A DNA stretch of 64,000 nt. Origin: Alphaproteobacteria bacterium. GTDB taxonomy: Bacteria > Pseudomonadota > Alphaproteobacteria > UBA828. Each line of letters opens with the position of its first letter. Positions within the stretch are counted from its first letter, which is position 1. The notes beneath the pieces were generated by a model. That model worked only from the letters and a program-made list of their open reading frames with translations, made no database searches and had not been told where the DNA came from. Positions 19,930-28,415 of the stretch are shown here, piece by piece. The position numbers and the translations under genes are program-made. The stretch spans positions 1-64,000 of the forward strand of contig JAJDUK010000089.1 of NCBI GenBank assembly GCA_022826665.1, given 5' to 3'.

Positions 19930-21312
19930 TCAGTTCGGCATCCCCTTGGCGCGGTCGGCGAGCGAGCGGCTGAACGGGCAGTCCGGCTTCAGAGATACGC
20001 GTTCGTTCGCGAGCGCTCGCGCGAGGCCGTGCTGGCCGTCGCGCATTGCCGCCTCGATCAGCGTGCGGTGGACGATGTCGCGCTGGGCGTGGCTGCCGCC
20101 AAAAGTCTGGGCCCGGTAGCGCACTGGCATCAGCAGGTCCACAGTCTCGCCGTAACGCTCGGCGCCGAAGGCGCGGACGCCGCGCAGGATGGGCAGCCCC
20201 ACCTCGCGAGTCATGCGGGCGTTGGTGCCCGACCCCTCCGCGGTCTCCGCCGCCGCCCGCTCCAACGCGTCGGCGGCCTGGTTCCGGCCGGTCGCGACGT
20301 AGGCCATCATCGCGTGCATGTCGTTGAACGCGTAGAAGCCGTGCTCGCCAAGCGCCTCGTAGGTCGCGGCCAGCTCTTCGTAGCGTCCGCCGGTATCGAC
20401 CCCGCGCAGGCGGAGGCGCCAGAGCAGCGCGGCGGCATCCAGCATCTCGAGCTGGATTTCCGAGGACTCGGGCCGCAGCGCGCCGTCATAAATCTCCAGC
20501 ACCCGGTCGAAGCGGTCGTTGTCGAGATTGAAGAGCGCAACGTGCCACCAGTTGTGGAAGGCGAAGCCGTTGTCGTCCTGCGCCCAGTGGGCCTTGCGCC
20601 CCTCCATGAAGGCGATGCCTTCCTCCTGCCGGGCCTGCATCTCCATGATGTGGCAGACCGCGTGCTGCGCCCAGCAGTCGTCCGGCTCCAGCTCGATGGC
20701 CTGCCGGCCGGCGTCCTCCGCCGCGCCATAGTCCCCGCACTCTTCCAGGCCGAAGGCCGCCATGCCGAGCAGGAAGCCGTATCCGGGGTCGTCTCGGGTG
20801 TAGGCCGGGAGCGCGCGGGCCACCCGGCCGCGCAGGTTGTCCCGGTTGCCGAGGAAGAAGTCGGAGAGATGGCCGACCTGGAGCGCCACCACGTCGCGCG
20901 GCTCGTTGGCGACGACCCGGTCGAGCCGAGCCGACATCCCGTCCCAGTCGCCGGCGGCCCAATCGGCGAGCGCGGCGATGTGGGCGCGCTCGCGCTCCGT
21001 CGCCGTGCCAGCGAGCGCGGCGAGGCGGCCGAGCATCGCCTTGACGTCGGGCAGCACGCTCTGCTCCCAGAGCATGGCGTGCATCTCGGCGCGGAAGATA
21101 TGCCCCGCCACGAAGTCCGGATCGTCCGCCAGCGCCCGGTCGATGGTCTCGACCGCATCGCCCCGGTAGCACTGGAACTGGCGTATCGCCGTCTCCAGGA
21201 TTTCCAGGCTCTCGGGATTGGTCGCCGATGTCGGCACGCCACGCGCGTCACTCAGGGCCACAGGTTCGTCCTCTTCGTCGTCGGGAGCTGCCGGTGCGAA
21301 GCAAGCCAGCAT
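19930..21312 (-). CDS. TTC38-like tetratricopeptide repeat protein
   Basis: The 460-residue helical protein belongs to the TTC38-like repeat family: DARGVPTSATNPESLEILETAI, YRGDAVETIDRALADDPDFVAGH, an AEDAGRQAIELEPDDCWAQHAVCHIMEMQARQ repeat and the HWAQDDNGFAFHNWWHVALF block. It has no signal peptide. Its role is unknown. The ATG at 21312 is chosen; a GTG at 21360 overlaps the upstream MFS stop as GTGA and would add 16 residues, so coupled translation is possible. The very long open frame upstream is MFS sequence read out of frame. Confidence 0.78.
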   Translation of the reverse strand: MLACFAPAAPDDEEDEPVALSDARGVPTSATNPESLEILETAIRQFQCYRGDAVETIDRALADDPDFVAGHIFRAEMHAMLWEQSVLPDVKAMLGRLAALAGTATERERAHIAALADWAAGDWDGMSARLDRVVANEPRDVVALQVGHLSDFFLGNRDNLRGRVARALPAYTRDDPGYGFLLGMAAFGLEECGDYGAAEDAGRQAIELEPDDCWAQHAVCHIMEMQARQEEGIAFMEGRKAHWAQDDNGFAFHNWWHVALFNLDNDRFDRVLEIYDGALRPESSEIQLEMLDAAALLWRLRLRGVDTGGRYEELAATYEALGEHGFYAFNDMHAMMAYVATGRNQAADALERAAAETAEGSGTNARMTREVGLPILRGVRAFGAERYGETVDLLMPVRYRAQTFGGSHAQRDIVHRTLIEAAMRDGQHGLARALANERVSLKPDCPFSRSLADRAKGMPN

Positions 21313-21356
21313 TTGGGCGATCCGTCCAGCCGTTTCGGGCCGGCCGGCGGACGCCC

Positions 21357-22607
21357 TCACGCCGCGCGCGGGCGCCACGCGAGGCTCGCGGCGAGCGCAG
21401 CGGCGACGGCAAGCGCTGCCGTAGCCAGCAGCGACGGCACCACGTAGCTGCCGAGGGAATCGAAGAGCACGCCCGCGAGCGTCGGGCCCACCATCTGGCC
21501 CAGCCCCCACGCTGCGGTCATCAGAGCCAGGTTGCGGCGCGGATCGCCGCCCGAGCGGTGCCGGGCCTCGATTAACCCGATCGCGGTCAGGCCGACGAAG
21601 GTTCCGCCGAGCAGCCCGGACGCCAGCAGAATCAGCCAGATGCCGCCGCCCAGCACGCTGAGCGCGACGCCCACCGCCTCGACCAGGCAGCCGATTGCGA
21701 AGGCGCGCTCGTTGCCCCAGCGCCGCCCGGCCCAGCCCCAGAGCGCCACTGAGGGCGCCGCCGTCAGTCCCACGCAAAGCCAAACCCATTGCTCCGCCGG
21801 TTGGAGTACGGGATCGGCACGCACCATGTCTGCGACGAACGTGGCGGTGATAACGTAGCCGAAGCCGACTAGGCCGTAGGCGAGGATCAACCGAAGCAGG
21901 CCGCCGTCGCCTGCGTCGGTTCGGGCGCTCCGCGCTGCCTGCGCTGCCTGCGCTGCCTGCGCTGGCGCGCGTGGTCTCGGCAGCAGCATCACGACCGGAA
22001 TCGAGAGGGCGAGGCAGAGCGCGCCGCAGAAGAACCACGGGGCCTGCCAGTCGCCGTCTCCCGATGCCGCGGCCGGCACCGCCAGGGAGGAGATCGCGAT
22101 GCCGCTGCCGACGCCTGCGTACATCACCGCCGCCCAGCCGTCGCGGCCGGCGGCAGCCAGCCGGTCCATCACCAGGGAGGACGCGAGCACCATCACCAGG
22201 GCGCCGGCGGCGCCGCCCACGAAGCGCAGGAACAGGAACGTGCCCAGGCTCGTCGTGAACGTCATGGCACCGGTGCTGAGCCCGCTCACGGCGAGCGCGC
22301 CCAGCAGCCAGAAGCGTGCATCGCCCGGCACCGCCCGCCATGCCGCCGCGAGCGCGCCCAGGAGGTAGCCCAGGTAGTTGGCCGATGCGATCAGGCCCGC
22401 CTCCGACTTGGCGAGGTCCAGGCCGGCGCTCATGTAGGGCAGGATCGGCGTGTAGGCGAAGCGTCCGATGCCGATGCCGACCGCCAACGAGAGCAGGCCG
22501 GCCAGTGCCAGAAGCGCCGGATGGCGAGGACGGCCCGGCTCGGTCACGGGACCCGCTTCCGGAGACGGCGGCCGCGCATCCGCGCCGGCGGCTCGGGCGC
22601 GATCCAT
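21357..22607 (-). CDS. YbfB/YjiJ-type MFS transporter
   Basis: The 416-residue product has about twelve hydrophobic segments and the family start GIGIGRFAYTPILPYMSAGLDLAKSEAGLIASANYLGYLLGAL, typical of YbfB/YjiJ permeases. The central cytoplasmic loop contains the repeated Ala-Gln-Ala-Ala unit listed separately. A polar N-terminus of about 30 residues precedes the first helix. Substrate unknown. It is probably co-transcribed with the TTC38-like gene, whose alternative start overlaps its stop, and diverges from the SnoaL-like gene. Confidence 0.85.
   Translation of the reverse strand: MDRARAAGADARPPSPEAGPVTEPGRPRHPALLALAGLLSLAVGIGIGRFAYTPILPYMSAGLDLAKSEAGLIASANYLGYLLGALAAAWRAVPGDARFWLLGALAVSGLSTGAMTFTTSLGTFLFLRFVGGAAGALVMVLASSLVMDRLAAAGRDGWAAVMYAGVGSGIAISSLAVPAAASGDGDWQAPWFFCGALCLALSIPVVMLLPRPRAPAQAAQAAQAARSARTDAGDGGLLRLILAYGLVGFGYVITATFVADMVRADPVLQPAEQWVWLCVGLTAAPSVALWGWAGRRWGNERAFAIGCLVEAVGVALSVLGGGIWLILLASGLLGGTFVGLTAIGLIEARHRSGGDPRRNLALMTAAWGLGQMVGPTLAGVLFDSLGSYVVPSLLATAALAVAAALAASLAWRPRAA
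21932..21964 (+). repeat. Tandem 9-bp repeat inside the MFS gene
   Basis: Three complete GCGCTGCCT copies and a partial fourth lie head to tail. On the coding (minus) strand they encode Ala-Gln-Ala repeats in the loop between the two six-helix halves. The unit is a multiple of three, so copy-number changes would keep the frame. This is a likely slippage site, not a functional element. Confidence 0.9.
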
Positions 22608-22693
22608 CGCAAAGAGGCATCCAGGGTGCTAAGACACATACGAGACCGCCCACGTGCGGGTTTCCATGCGCCCGTGACTAAGGAGCAATGTCG

Positions 22694-23089
22694 ATGTCTG
22701 CAAGAAGCGTCGTGGAGGGCTTTCTCGGTCAGCTCGCGGGCGGGGATGCCGCCGCTATCGTGGCCATGTTCACCGACGACGCGGTGATCGACATGCCGGG
22801 CGGCGACGACCTGCCCTGGGCGGGGCGCTGGCAGGGCCGCGCGGCGATCGAGGACTACTTCCAGGTCATGCCGGCGGCGCTCGCCATGCACGAGCACGTC
22901 ATCAAGACCTGGGTCGTCGACGGCGACACCGTCTCCGTCAACGGCGAAGAGGCCGGCTCGTCCAAGATCAGCGGCAAGCATTACCGCGCGAAGTGGTGCT
23001 GGGTCTTCACCGTGCGGGACGGCAGGATCGCCGTCTGGGACGCCTACGAGGACACGCAGGCGCTCTCCGCCTGCGGCCCCTGGCGCTAG
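22694..23089 (+). CDS. SnoaL-like/NTF2-fold protein
   Basis: This 131-residue protein has the SnoaL/NTF2 pattern: SVVEGFLGQLAGGDAAAIVAMFTDDAVIDMPGGD at the start, GRAAIEDYFQVM in the middle and FTVRDGRIAVWDAYEDTQAL at the end. The fold is used by small cyclases, isomerases and binding proteins, and this one's role is unknown. The ATG at 22694 stands eight bases after AGGAG; the ATG at 22688 is only two bases from it. The next gene, an MFS transporter, starts 12 bases later. Confidence 0.78.
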   Translation: MSARSVVEGFLGQLAGGDAAAIVAMFTDDAVIDMPGGDDLPWAGRWQGRAAIEDYFQVMPAALAMHEHVIKTWVVDGDTVSVNGEEAGSSKISGKHYRAKWCWVFTVRDGRIAVWDAYEDTQALSACGPWR

Positions 23090-23101
23090 GCGACCAGCCG
23101 C

Positions 23102-24361
23102 TTGGCCGGCGTGGACGAAACCGAGGCGAACGGCGCAGTAGGGGACGGCGCGGCGCCCGCCCCCGTGACTCGAACTCGCTGGGGCGTCGTCGCGATCGCA
23201 ATCTTTGTAAGCGTCGTCGTCGGCTATGCCGTCGGCAAGGTGCCGCCGACCATCGGGCTGGTCTCCGACGAGTTCGGGCTGGACCGGGTTACTGCCGGTT
23301 GGCTCGCCTCCATCTTCTTCGCCTACGGTGCGGGCTTCGGCGTGCTGACGGGGATGACCGGGTCGCGCGTCGGCGCTCGCGCGCTCCTGCTCACGGGCAT
23401 TCTCGTTCTCGTCCTGAGCGGTATCGCCGGCGCTCTCGCGACCAGTGCTGCCATGCTGCTCGCGGTCCGCGTCTTCGAGGGGATCAGCTTCGCCGCCATC
23501 GTGGCCTCGGCCCCCAAGATCACTGTCGACGCCTCGCGGCTCGAGGACCGGAACCTCACACTCGGTATCTGGAGCGGCTACATGCCGGGCGGGATGGCGC
23601 TTGCCATGATCGTGGCGCCCTTCCTCGCCGAACCGCTGGGCTGGCGCAGTCTTTGGTGGCTCATGGCCGGAGCGGCGCTGATTGCGACGGTGCTCGCGGT
23701 GGTGGGCACCGCGCGCCGGCGCTGGCCCGAGCAGCCGCGCCGCGACGCAGACGCCGGCTTCGACTGGGCCGGCGTGCGGGCGACGCTACCAGTTGGCGCA
23801 CTCTGGCTCTACGGCGGCGCCTTCCTGCTCTTCACGATCCAATGGTTCGCGATCGCCGCGTGGCTCCCGACCTTCCTGACCGAGACGCAGGGCCGCGGGC
23901 CCATCGGCGCCGCGCTCTTCTCGGCGCTGGTGGTGGGGATGAACGTCACCGGCAACATGATCGGCGGCTGGCTGATGCACCAGGGGGTGCCGCGCTTCGT
24001 CTTGGTGGGGTCGGCGAACGTCATCATGGCTGTCACCGGTGCGTTGATCCTTGCGGGCTTCGTGCCGGACGACGCCAAGATCCCGCTCGCAATCATCTTC
24101 AGCGGCGGCAGCGGCATCCTGCCTGCGGCCGCGTATGCCGGCGCGGCGAGGCATGCGCCGAAACCGGATCTCGTAACGATGGCCAACGGCTTCATGGCCC
24201 AGGGGGCGGCGATCGGCATGCTACTCGGGCCGCCGCTGATGGCGGTCGTGGTCGGCGGCCTCGGCAGCTGGGAGGCCGCCTGGTGGTGCATGCTGGTCTG
24301 CCCGGCCATCGGCCTCGCCATCACCGCAGGCCTGTTCGGGATCGAGCGACGCAGCGCGTGA
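23102..24361 (+). CDS. MFS transporter
   Basis: The 419-residue protein has about twelve hydrophobic segments after a polar start, with GKVPPTIGLVSDEFGLDRVTAGWLASIFFAYGAGFG, GIWSGYMPGGMALAMI and a central loop rich in Arg. It resembles cyanate/drug-type MFS carriers; the substrate is unknown. It starts with TTG at 23102 (alternative GTG at 23111), 12 bases after the SnoaL-like gene, so the two may form a unit. It converges with the EamA gene, 19 bases away. Confidence 0.85.
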   Translation: MAGVDETEANGAVGDGAAPAPVTRTRWGVVAIAIFVSVVVGYAVGKVPPTIGLVSDEFGLDRVTAGWLASIFFAYGAGFGVLTGMTGSRVGARALLLTGILVLVLSGIAGALATSAAMLLAVRVFEGISFAAIVASAPKITVDASRLEDRNLTLGIWSGYMPGGMALAMIVAPFLAEPLGWRSLWWLMAGAALIATVLAVVGTARRRWPEQPRRDADAGFDWAGVRATLPVGALWLYGGAFLLFTIQWFAIAAWLPTFLTETQGRGPIGAALFSALVVGMNVTGNMIGGWLMHQGVPRFVLVGSANVIMAVTGALILAGFVPDDAKIPLAIIFSGGSGILPAAAYAGAARHAPKPDLVTMANGFMAQGAAIGMLLGPPLMAVVVGGLGSWEAAWWCMLVCPAIGLAITAGLFGIERRSA

Positions 24362-24380
24362 TCCTGATGAAAAATGTGGG

Positions 24381-25319
24381 CTAGGAGCGTGCGGGTCCGA
24401 CCGAGCGGCCGGCGAAGATTTCGCCGCGCTGGATCACGAGGCTGGCCGCCAGCACGATGACGACACCGGGGATAGTGAGCATGCTCGGCAGGCCCTTGCC
24501 CAGCGCCCAGTCGATCGCGATGACGAGGGCCGGCAGCAGGTAGCTGTAAGACTGGACGCGGGTCGGGCCGATCCTGATGGTGCCCCACTGCATCAGAAAC
24601 GAGGCGATCACCGTCGAACAGATCGCGACGAAGACGACCCCACCGTAGGCGAAGAGTGGCACATCCATCCACGCCGTGGTCCATAGCGCTTCGTTCGCGA
24701 TGAGCAGGAACAGCACAGCGTTGATGGTCGCGATCCAGAAGGTCATGACCAACACCGGCTCGCCCCGGTGGAAAAGCTTGACCAGCGGGCTGTAGAAGCC
24801 CATCGCGACGCAGCCTGCGAAATAGATCAGGTCGCCCTCGTTGAGGTCGAGTGCGACGAAGCGGTCCCAGTCGCCGCGGAAGACCACCCATAGCGCGCCG
24901 ATCAGGCCAATGCCGAGCGCCGCGAGACGATGCCAGCCCAGACGCTCGCCGACGAGGATCGCGCCCGCGATCGCCGTGAGGCCGGGGATCAGGGTCGAGA
25001 TCGCGCCGGTGTTGAGCGCGCTGGTGGTCCGCAGGCCGTAGAACATGCACCAGAAGAATGCGACCAGCGAGGTGCTGATCGCCGCGTAGCCCGCAAGCGT
25101 GCGCCAGCCCGGCCAGGCGATGCCGTGGCGCCAGGCGACCAGCGGCGCGAAGATCGCCATCGCCAGACCGAAGCGGATGAACAGAAGCGCACCGGTGTTC
25201 AACTCGTTGGCGATGGCCTCGCCCACCGGATAACTGAACGATATGAGGAACATGGCGACGAACACCCCGGCGTGAACGCCGGGCGTGGAGACGCCGCGCG
25301 AGGGCTGGGACTCGGTCAT
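24381..25319 (-). CDS. EamA/DMT family transporter
   Basis: The 312-residue protein has ten hydrophobic segments in two five-helix EamA repeats: SYPVGEAIANELNTGALLFIRFGLAMAIF in the first, DRFVALDLNEGDLIYFAGCVAMGFYSP in the linker and the second repeat after it. These proteins export metabolites or amino acids; the substrate is unknown. The ATG at 25319 opens MTESQPSRG; the open frame runs further upstream but that part is not EamA-like. It diverges from the small heat-shock gene. Confidence 0.82.
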   Translation of the reverse strand: MTESQPSRGVSTPGVHAGVFVAMFLISFSYPVGEAIANELNTGALLFIRFGLAMAIFAPLVAWRHGIAWPGWRTLAGYAAISTSLVAFFWCMFYGLRTTSALNTGAISTLIPGLTAIAGAILVGERLGWHRLAALGIGLIGALWVVFRGDWDRFVALDLNEGDLIYFAGCVAMGFYSPLVKLFHRGEPVLVMTFWIATINAVLFLLIANEALWTTAWMDVPLFAYGGVVFVAICSTVIASFLMQWGTIRIGPTRVQSYSYLLPALVIAIDWALGKGLPSMLTIPGVVIVLAASLVIQRGEIFAGRSVGPARS

Positions 25320-25460
25320 GGCGCGCCACCGTGGCGCAGGGTCGCGCGCAGGTCCAGCGCGGGACACGCGTGCTGGACCTTGAAATCCGGCTGGCGCATC
25401 ACCACGTGATTGGTGCCCAAGGGGGTGCCACAGATTGGGCTCCCAACAGGGCATGGAACC

Positions 25461-25509
25461 GGTTCGGCCATAACGGCGGACCACTGACTGACTTGCTTGA
25501 GAAAGGAGT
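25461..25509 (+). promoter_or_regulatory. ROSE-like RNA thermometer in the hsp20 leader
   Basis: Two hairpins lie directly before the hsp20 start. The first, 25461-25482, has an eight-pair stem with one bulged G and an AUAAC loop. The second, 25491-25509, pairs ACUU.CUU with AAGGAGU through seven pairs, leaving one bulged G inside UUGCU. It hides the whole AAGGAG ribosome-binding site (25503-25508), seven bases before the ATG at 25516. UUGCU with a bulged G opposite the ribosome-binding site is the hallmark of ROSE thermometers in alphaproteobacterial small heat-shock genes. The pairing was worked out by hand. Confidence 0.72.
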
Positions 25510-25515
25510 CACACC

Positions 25516-25968
25516 ATGCGTGCATTCGATCTTTCCCCGCTCTTCAGCACCACGGTCGGTTTCGACCGGATGGCCCGGCTGCTCGAGCAGGTGCCGAGCG
25601 AGACGGCGCCGACCTATCCGCCCTACAACATCCAGAAGATGGACGAGAACGCCTATCGCGTGACGCTGGCCGTCGCCGGCTTCGGCGATGACGAGATCAG
25701 CATCGAGGTGAAGGAGAACCTGCTCACCGTCGCGGGCAAGCTTGCCAAGGAGAATGGCGCGAACGAGAGCTATCTCCACCGTGGCATCGCCACCCGCGCG
25801 TTCGAGCGGCGCTTCAACCTCGCCGATCACATCCAGGTGACGGGTGCGGCGCTCGACAAGGGCCTGCTTCACATCGACTTGGTGCGCGAGCTCCCCGAAG
25901 CGCTCAAGGCGCGCAAGATCGCCATCGAGACCGGCGGCCAGAAGCGGCTCGACCGCAAGGCCTCCTGA
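25516..25968 (+). CDS. Small heat-shock protein, Hsp20/alpha-crystallin family
   Basis: Hsp20 proteins hold unfolding proteins for refolding by DnaK. The 150-residue product has a short N-terminal arm starting MRAFDLSPLFSTTVGFDRMARL and an alpha-crystallin domain with YPPYNIQKMDENAYRVTLAVAGFGDDEISIEV, FERRFNLADHI, and the GLLHIDLVREL signature. The C-terminal extension carries IAIE as a possible IxI-like motif. It is a lone gene with its own thermometer leader and a strong terminator, as usual for ibpA/hspH-type genes in this group. A CTTGAAA at 25379-25385 may be part of a heat-shock promoter, but I see no good -10. Confidence 0.94.
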   Translation: MRAFDLSPLFSTTVGFDRMARLLEQVPSETAPTYPPYNIQKMDENAYRVTLAVAGFGDDEISIEVKENLLTVAGKLAKENGANESYLHRGIATRAFERRFNLADHIQVTGAALDKGLLHIDLVRELPEALKARKIAIETGGQKRLDRKAS

Positions 25969-26013
25969 TCGGTCCAGACCGCCGGATCGCCCTGCGATCC
26001 AGGTGAAGTGAGC

Positions 26014-26045
26014 GGGGCGCGGGCCAAAGGGCTCGCGCCCCTTTG
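26014..26045 (+). terminator. Rho-independent terminator after hsp20
   Basis: The strand forms a 12-pair stem between GGGGCGCGGGCC (26014-26025) and GGCTCGCGCCCC (26030-26041), with one G-T pair and a four-base loop, followed by TTTG. It lies 45 bases after the hsp20 stop. The U-run is short but the stem is very strong. Confidence 0.8.
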
Positions 26046-26092
26046 CTATTCGCGCCGCCCTCTTCGAGCGCGTTGGCGGTGCATTCGTACCA

Positions 26093-26122
26093 CTACGTAG
26101 GGCAGGAAAATTCTCTGCGTAG
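26093..26122 (+). promoter_or_regulatory. Paired CTRCGTAG boxes upstream of the first Liv operon
   Basis: CTACGTAG (26093-26100) is a perfect palindrome, and CTGCGTAG (26115-26122) repeats it 22 bases later, about two turns of B-DNA. They lie 90-120 bases before the binding-protein ATG in a less GC-rich stretch. The arrangement suits a regulator's operator, but no regulator is adjacent and I could not test chance occurrence. Confidence 0.3.
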
Positions 26123-26214
26123 AAATGGTCGCAGGCGTTTCTCCGTGCTAACGTGCGCGCGGACCGAGCGGCGCGCCCTCCGGGCGCGCCTGGTCCTGAC
26201 GCGGGAGGATGGAA

Positions 26215-27579
26215 ATGGCATTGAGGAACGGATTGCGTCGCGGCATGAGCGGAGTGCTGGCTGCGGCAGTGGTTGCCGGCGGGCTTTCGGTGGCGGCCAC
26301 GACGACTTTCACGAGCGGTGAGGCTCAGGCGCAGGACGAGCAGTTCATTCCCCTGCTCGTCTACCGGACCGGGCCTTATGCGCCTAACGGCATTCCGGCC
26401 GCAAACGGCGCGCTTGACTATTACTCGCTGATCAATGAGCGCGACGGCGGGGTCAACGGCGTCGCGCTCGCCTTCGAGGAGTGCGAGTACCGCTATGACA
26501 CGAAGCTCGGCGTCGAGTGCTACGAGCGCCTCAAGAACCAAGGGCCGACGGGAGCGTCGATCGTCATGCCGCTGTCCACCGGCGTGACCTATCAGCTCAA
26601 CCCGAGGGCGCCGGTGGACCAGATTCCGGTGCACTCGATGGGCTACGGGCAGACTGCGGCCTCCGACGGGCGCGTCTTCCCGTGGACCTTCACCTTCCCC
26701 ACCACGTACTGGAGCCAGGCCTCGGCCTTCATCAAGTTCGTCGGCGCCGAGGAAGGCGGCATGGAGAATCTGGCCGGCAAGACGATCGTGCTGGTCTACC
26801 ACAACAGCCCCTACGGCAAGGAGCCGATCCCGACACTGCAGGTGCTGGCGGAGAAGTTCGGCTACACGCTCGAACTGCTTCCGGTCGACCATCCGGGGCA
26901 GGAGCAGAGAGCGACCTGGCTGCAGATTCGCAAGATCAGGCCCGACTGGACCTTCCTGTGGGGCTGGGGCGTGATGAACCAGGTGGCGCTCAAGGAAGCG
27001 GCAGCCATCGCCTATGACATGGAGCGTCTGATCGGCGTGTGGTGGTCTTCCAGCGAGTCGGACGTCGTGCCGGCCGGCGACGATGCCATCGGCTATCGGG
27101 GCGGCTCGTTCCACTCGCCAGGCTCGGGCTTCGCGCTCCACGACGAGATCCTGCAAACCCTCTATGGCGGCGACGCGGCGGCTGCGGCGGAGAAGAACTT
27201 CGGCGAGGTTCTCTACAATCGCGGGCTCCTGAGCTCGGTCTACACGACCGAGGCGATCCGCACCGCCCAGGCCAAGTACGGCAACCGGCCGCTCACCGGT
27301 GAAGAGGTGCGCTGGGGTCTGGAGAACCTCGACCTGACCGAGGAGCGGCTGGCCGAGCTCGGCCTTGCCGGCTTCACTCCGCCGGTGAAGATCACCTGCG
27401 AGGACCATGAGGGCAACGGCCCTGTGATCATCCAGCAGTGGGACGGTTCGGCCTGGAACATCGTCAGCGACTGGATTGAGCCCATGCAGGATGTCGTGCG
27501 CCCGATGATCGAGGCTGCTGCGGCCCAGTACGCGGAGGAGAACAACATCACCCCGCGCGACTGCTCGCAGGAGATGTGA
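26215..27579 (+). CDS. Liv-type ABC transporter substrate-binding protein (operon A)
   Basis: The 454-residue periplasmic-binding protein starts with a clear signal peptide: LRNGLRRG, then a hydrophobic stretch to AATTTFTSGEAQA, with likely cleavage before QDEQ. The mature part looks like family-4 binding proteins: VYRTGPYAPNGIPAANGALDY, VYHNSPYGKEPIPTLQVLAEKFGY and the late WSSSESDVVPAG. The ATG at 26215 is six bases after GGGAGG; the ATG at 26209 is too close to it. The ligand is unknown: branched-chain amino acids, aromatic acids or other small acids are possible. It heads a five-gene importer operon. Confidence 0.88.
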   Translation: MALRNGLRRGMSGVLAAAVVAGGLSVAATTTFTSGEAQAQDEQFIPLLVYRTGPYAPNGIPAANGALDYYSLINERDGGVNGVALAFEECEYRYDTKLGVECYERLKNQGPTGASIVMPLSTGVTYQLNPRAPVDQIPVHSMGYGQTAASDGRVFPWTFTFPTTYWSQASAFIKFVGAEEGGMENLAGKTIVLVYHNSPYGKEPIPTLQVLAEKFGYTLELLPVDHPGQEQRATWLQIRKIRPDWTFLWGWGVMNQVALKEAAAIAYDMERLIGVWWSSSESDVVPAGDDAIGYRGGSFHSPGSGFALHDEILQTLYGGDAAAAAEKNFGEVLYNRGLLSSVYTTEAIRTAQAKYGNRPLTGEEVRWGLENLDLTEERLAELGLAGFTPPVKITCEDHEGNGPVIIQQWDGSAWNIVSDWIEPMQDVVRPMIEAAAAQYAEENNITPRDCSQEM

Positions 27580-28415
27580 CGCTACAATCGGAGAGTGTGG
27601 CCGGGGGTGGCGGCGAGGAAACCGCTGCCACCCCTGAGGCCCTGCTGCGTCTCGACGCGGTCGAGGTCGTCTACGACCATGTGATCTCGGTCCTGCAGGG
27701 CGTCAGCATCGCCGTCCCCGAAGGGGGGATCGTCGCCCTGCTGGGGCCGAACGGCGCCGGCAAGTCCACCACGCTCAAGGCGGTCTCCAACCTGCTGCGC
27801 GTGGAGCGGGGTGACATCACCGGGGGCCAAATCCACTTCCGGGGCGAGCGCATCGACAAGCTCGCGCCGGGCGATCTTGTGCGCCGCGGCATCATCCAGG
27901 TCATGGAGGGGAGGCGCTGCTTCCCCCATCTCACGGTGCACGAGAACCTGCTGACCGGCTCCTATACCAGGAAGGACGGCAAGGCGGCGGTAAGCGCCGA
28001 CCTCGAGCGGGTCTACGCGCACTTCCCCGCCCTCGCCGAGCGGCGTCGCATTCTCGCGGGCTTCATCTCGGGCGGAGAGCAACAGATGCTCGCCATCGGC
28101 CGCGCGCTGATGTCGCGGCCCACCATGGTCCTTCTCGACGAGCCATCCATGGGCCTCGCGCCGCAGGTGGTGGCTCGGATTTTCTCGGAAGTCCGCCTCC
28201 TCAACCGGGAGGAAGGGGTCACCTTCCTGCTTGCCGAGCAGAACGCCAACGTGGCCCTCGGCGTGGCCGATTACGGCTACATCATGGACAGCGGCCAGAT
28301 CGCTCTGGAAGGCACTGCTGAGGAGCTCCACGGAAATCCGGCGGTGAGAGAGCACTATCTCGGCCTCTCGCACGCCGCCGACGCTGCCTCGGATGAAGGC
28401 GGCCATGCCGGCTGA
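27576..28415 (+). CDS. Liv-type ABC transporter ATP-binding protein, LivF-like (operon A)
   Basis: The 279-residue ATPase has Walker A GPNGAGKST (57-65), the GLLLA-like Q-loop region at GIIQVMEGRRCFPHLTVHENLLTG, signature ISGGEQQM and Walker B MVLLDEPSMGLAP, which identify LivF rather than LivG. A Gly-rich stretch of about 20 residues precedes the ATPase core. The GTG start overlaps the binding-protein stop as GTGA. It works with the LivG-like gene that follows, overlapping by 23 bases. Confidence 0.9.
   Translation: MTLQSESVAGGGGEETAATPEALLRLDAVEVVYDHVISVLQGVSIAVPEGGIVALLGPNGAGKSTTLKAVSNLLRVERGDITGGQIHFRGERIDKLAPGDLVRRGIIQVMEGRRCFPHLTVHENLLTGSYTRKDGKAAVSADLERVYAHFPALAERRRILAGFISGGEQQMLAIGRALMSRPTMVLLDEPSMGLAPQVVARIFSEVRLLNREEGVTFLLAEQNANVALGVADYGYIMDSGQIALEGTAEELHGNPAVREHYLGLSHAADAASDEGGHAG

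Noticed and set aside
19930-22653. A 907-residue open frame covering the TTC38-like gene and most of the MFS gene
   Set aside because: The N-terminal part is the MFS coding region read out of frame. It shows no domain and is rich in Arg, Gly and Ala as expected for high-GC shadow frames. Only the C-terminal 460 residues are kept.
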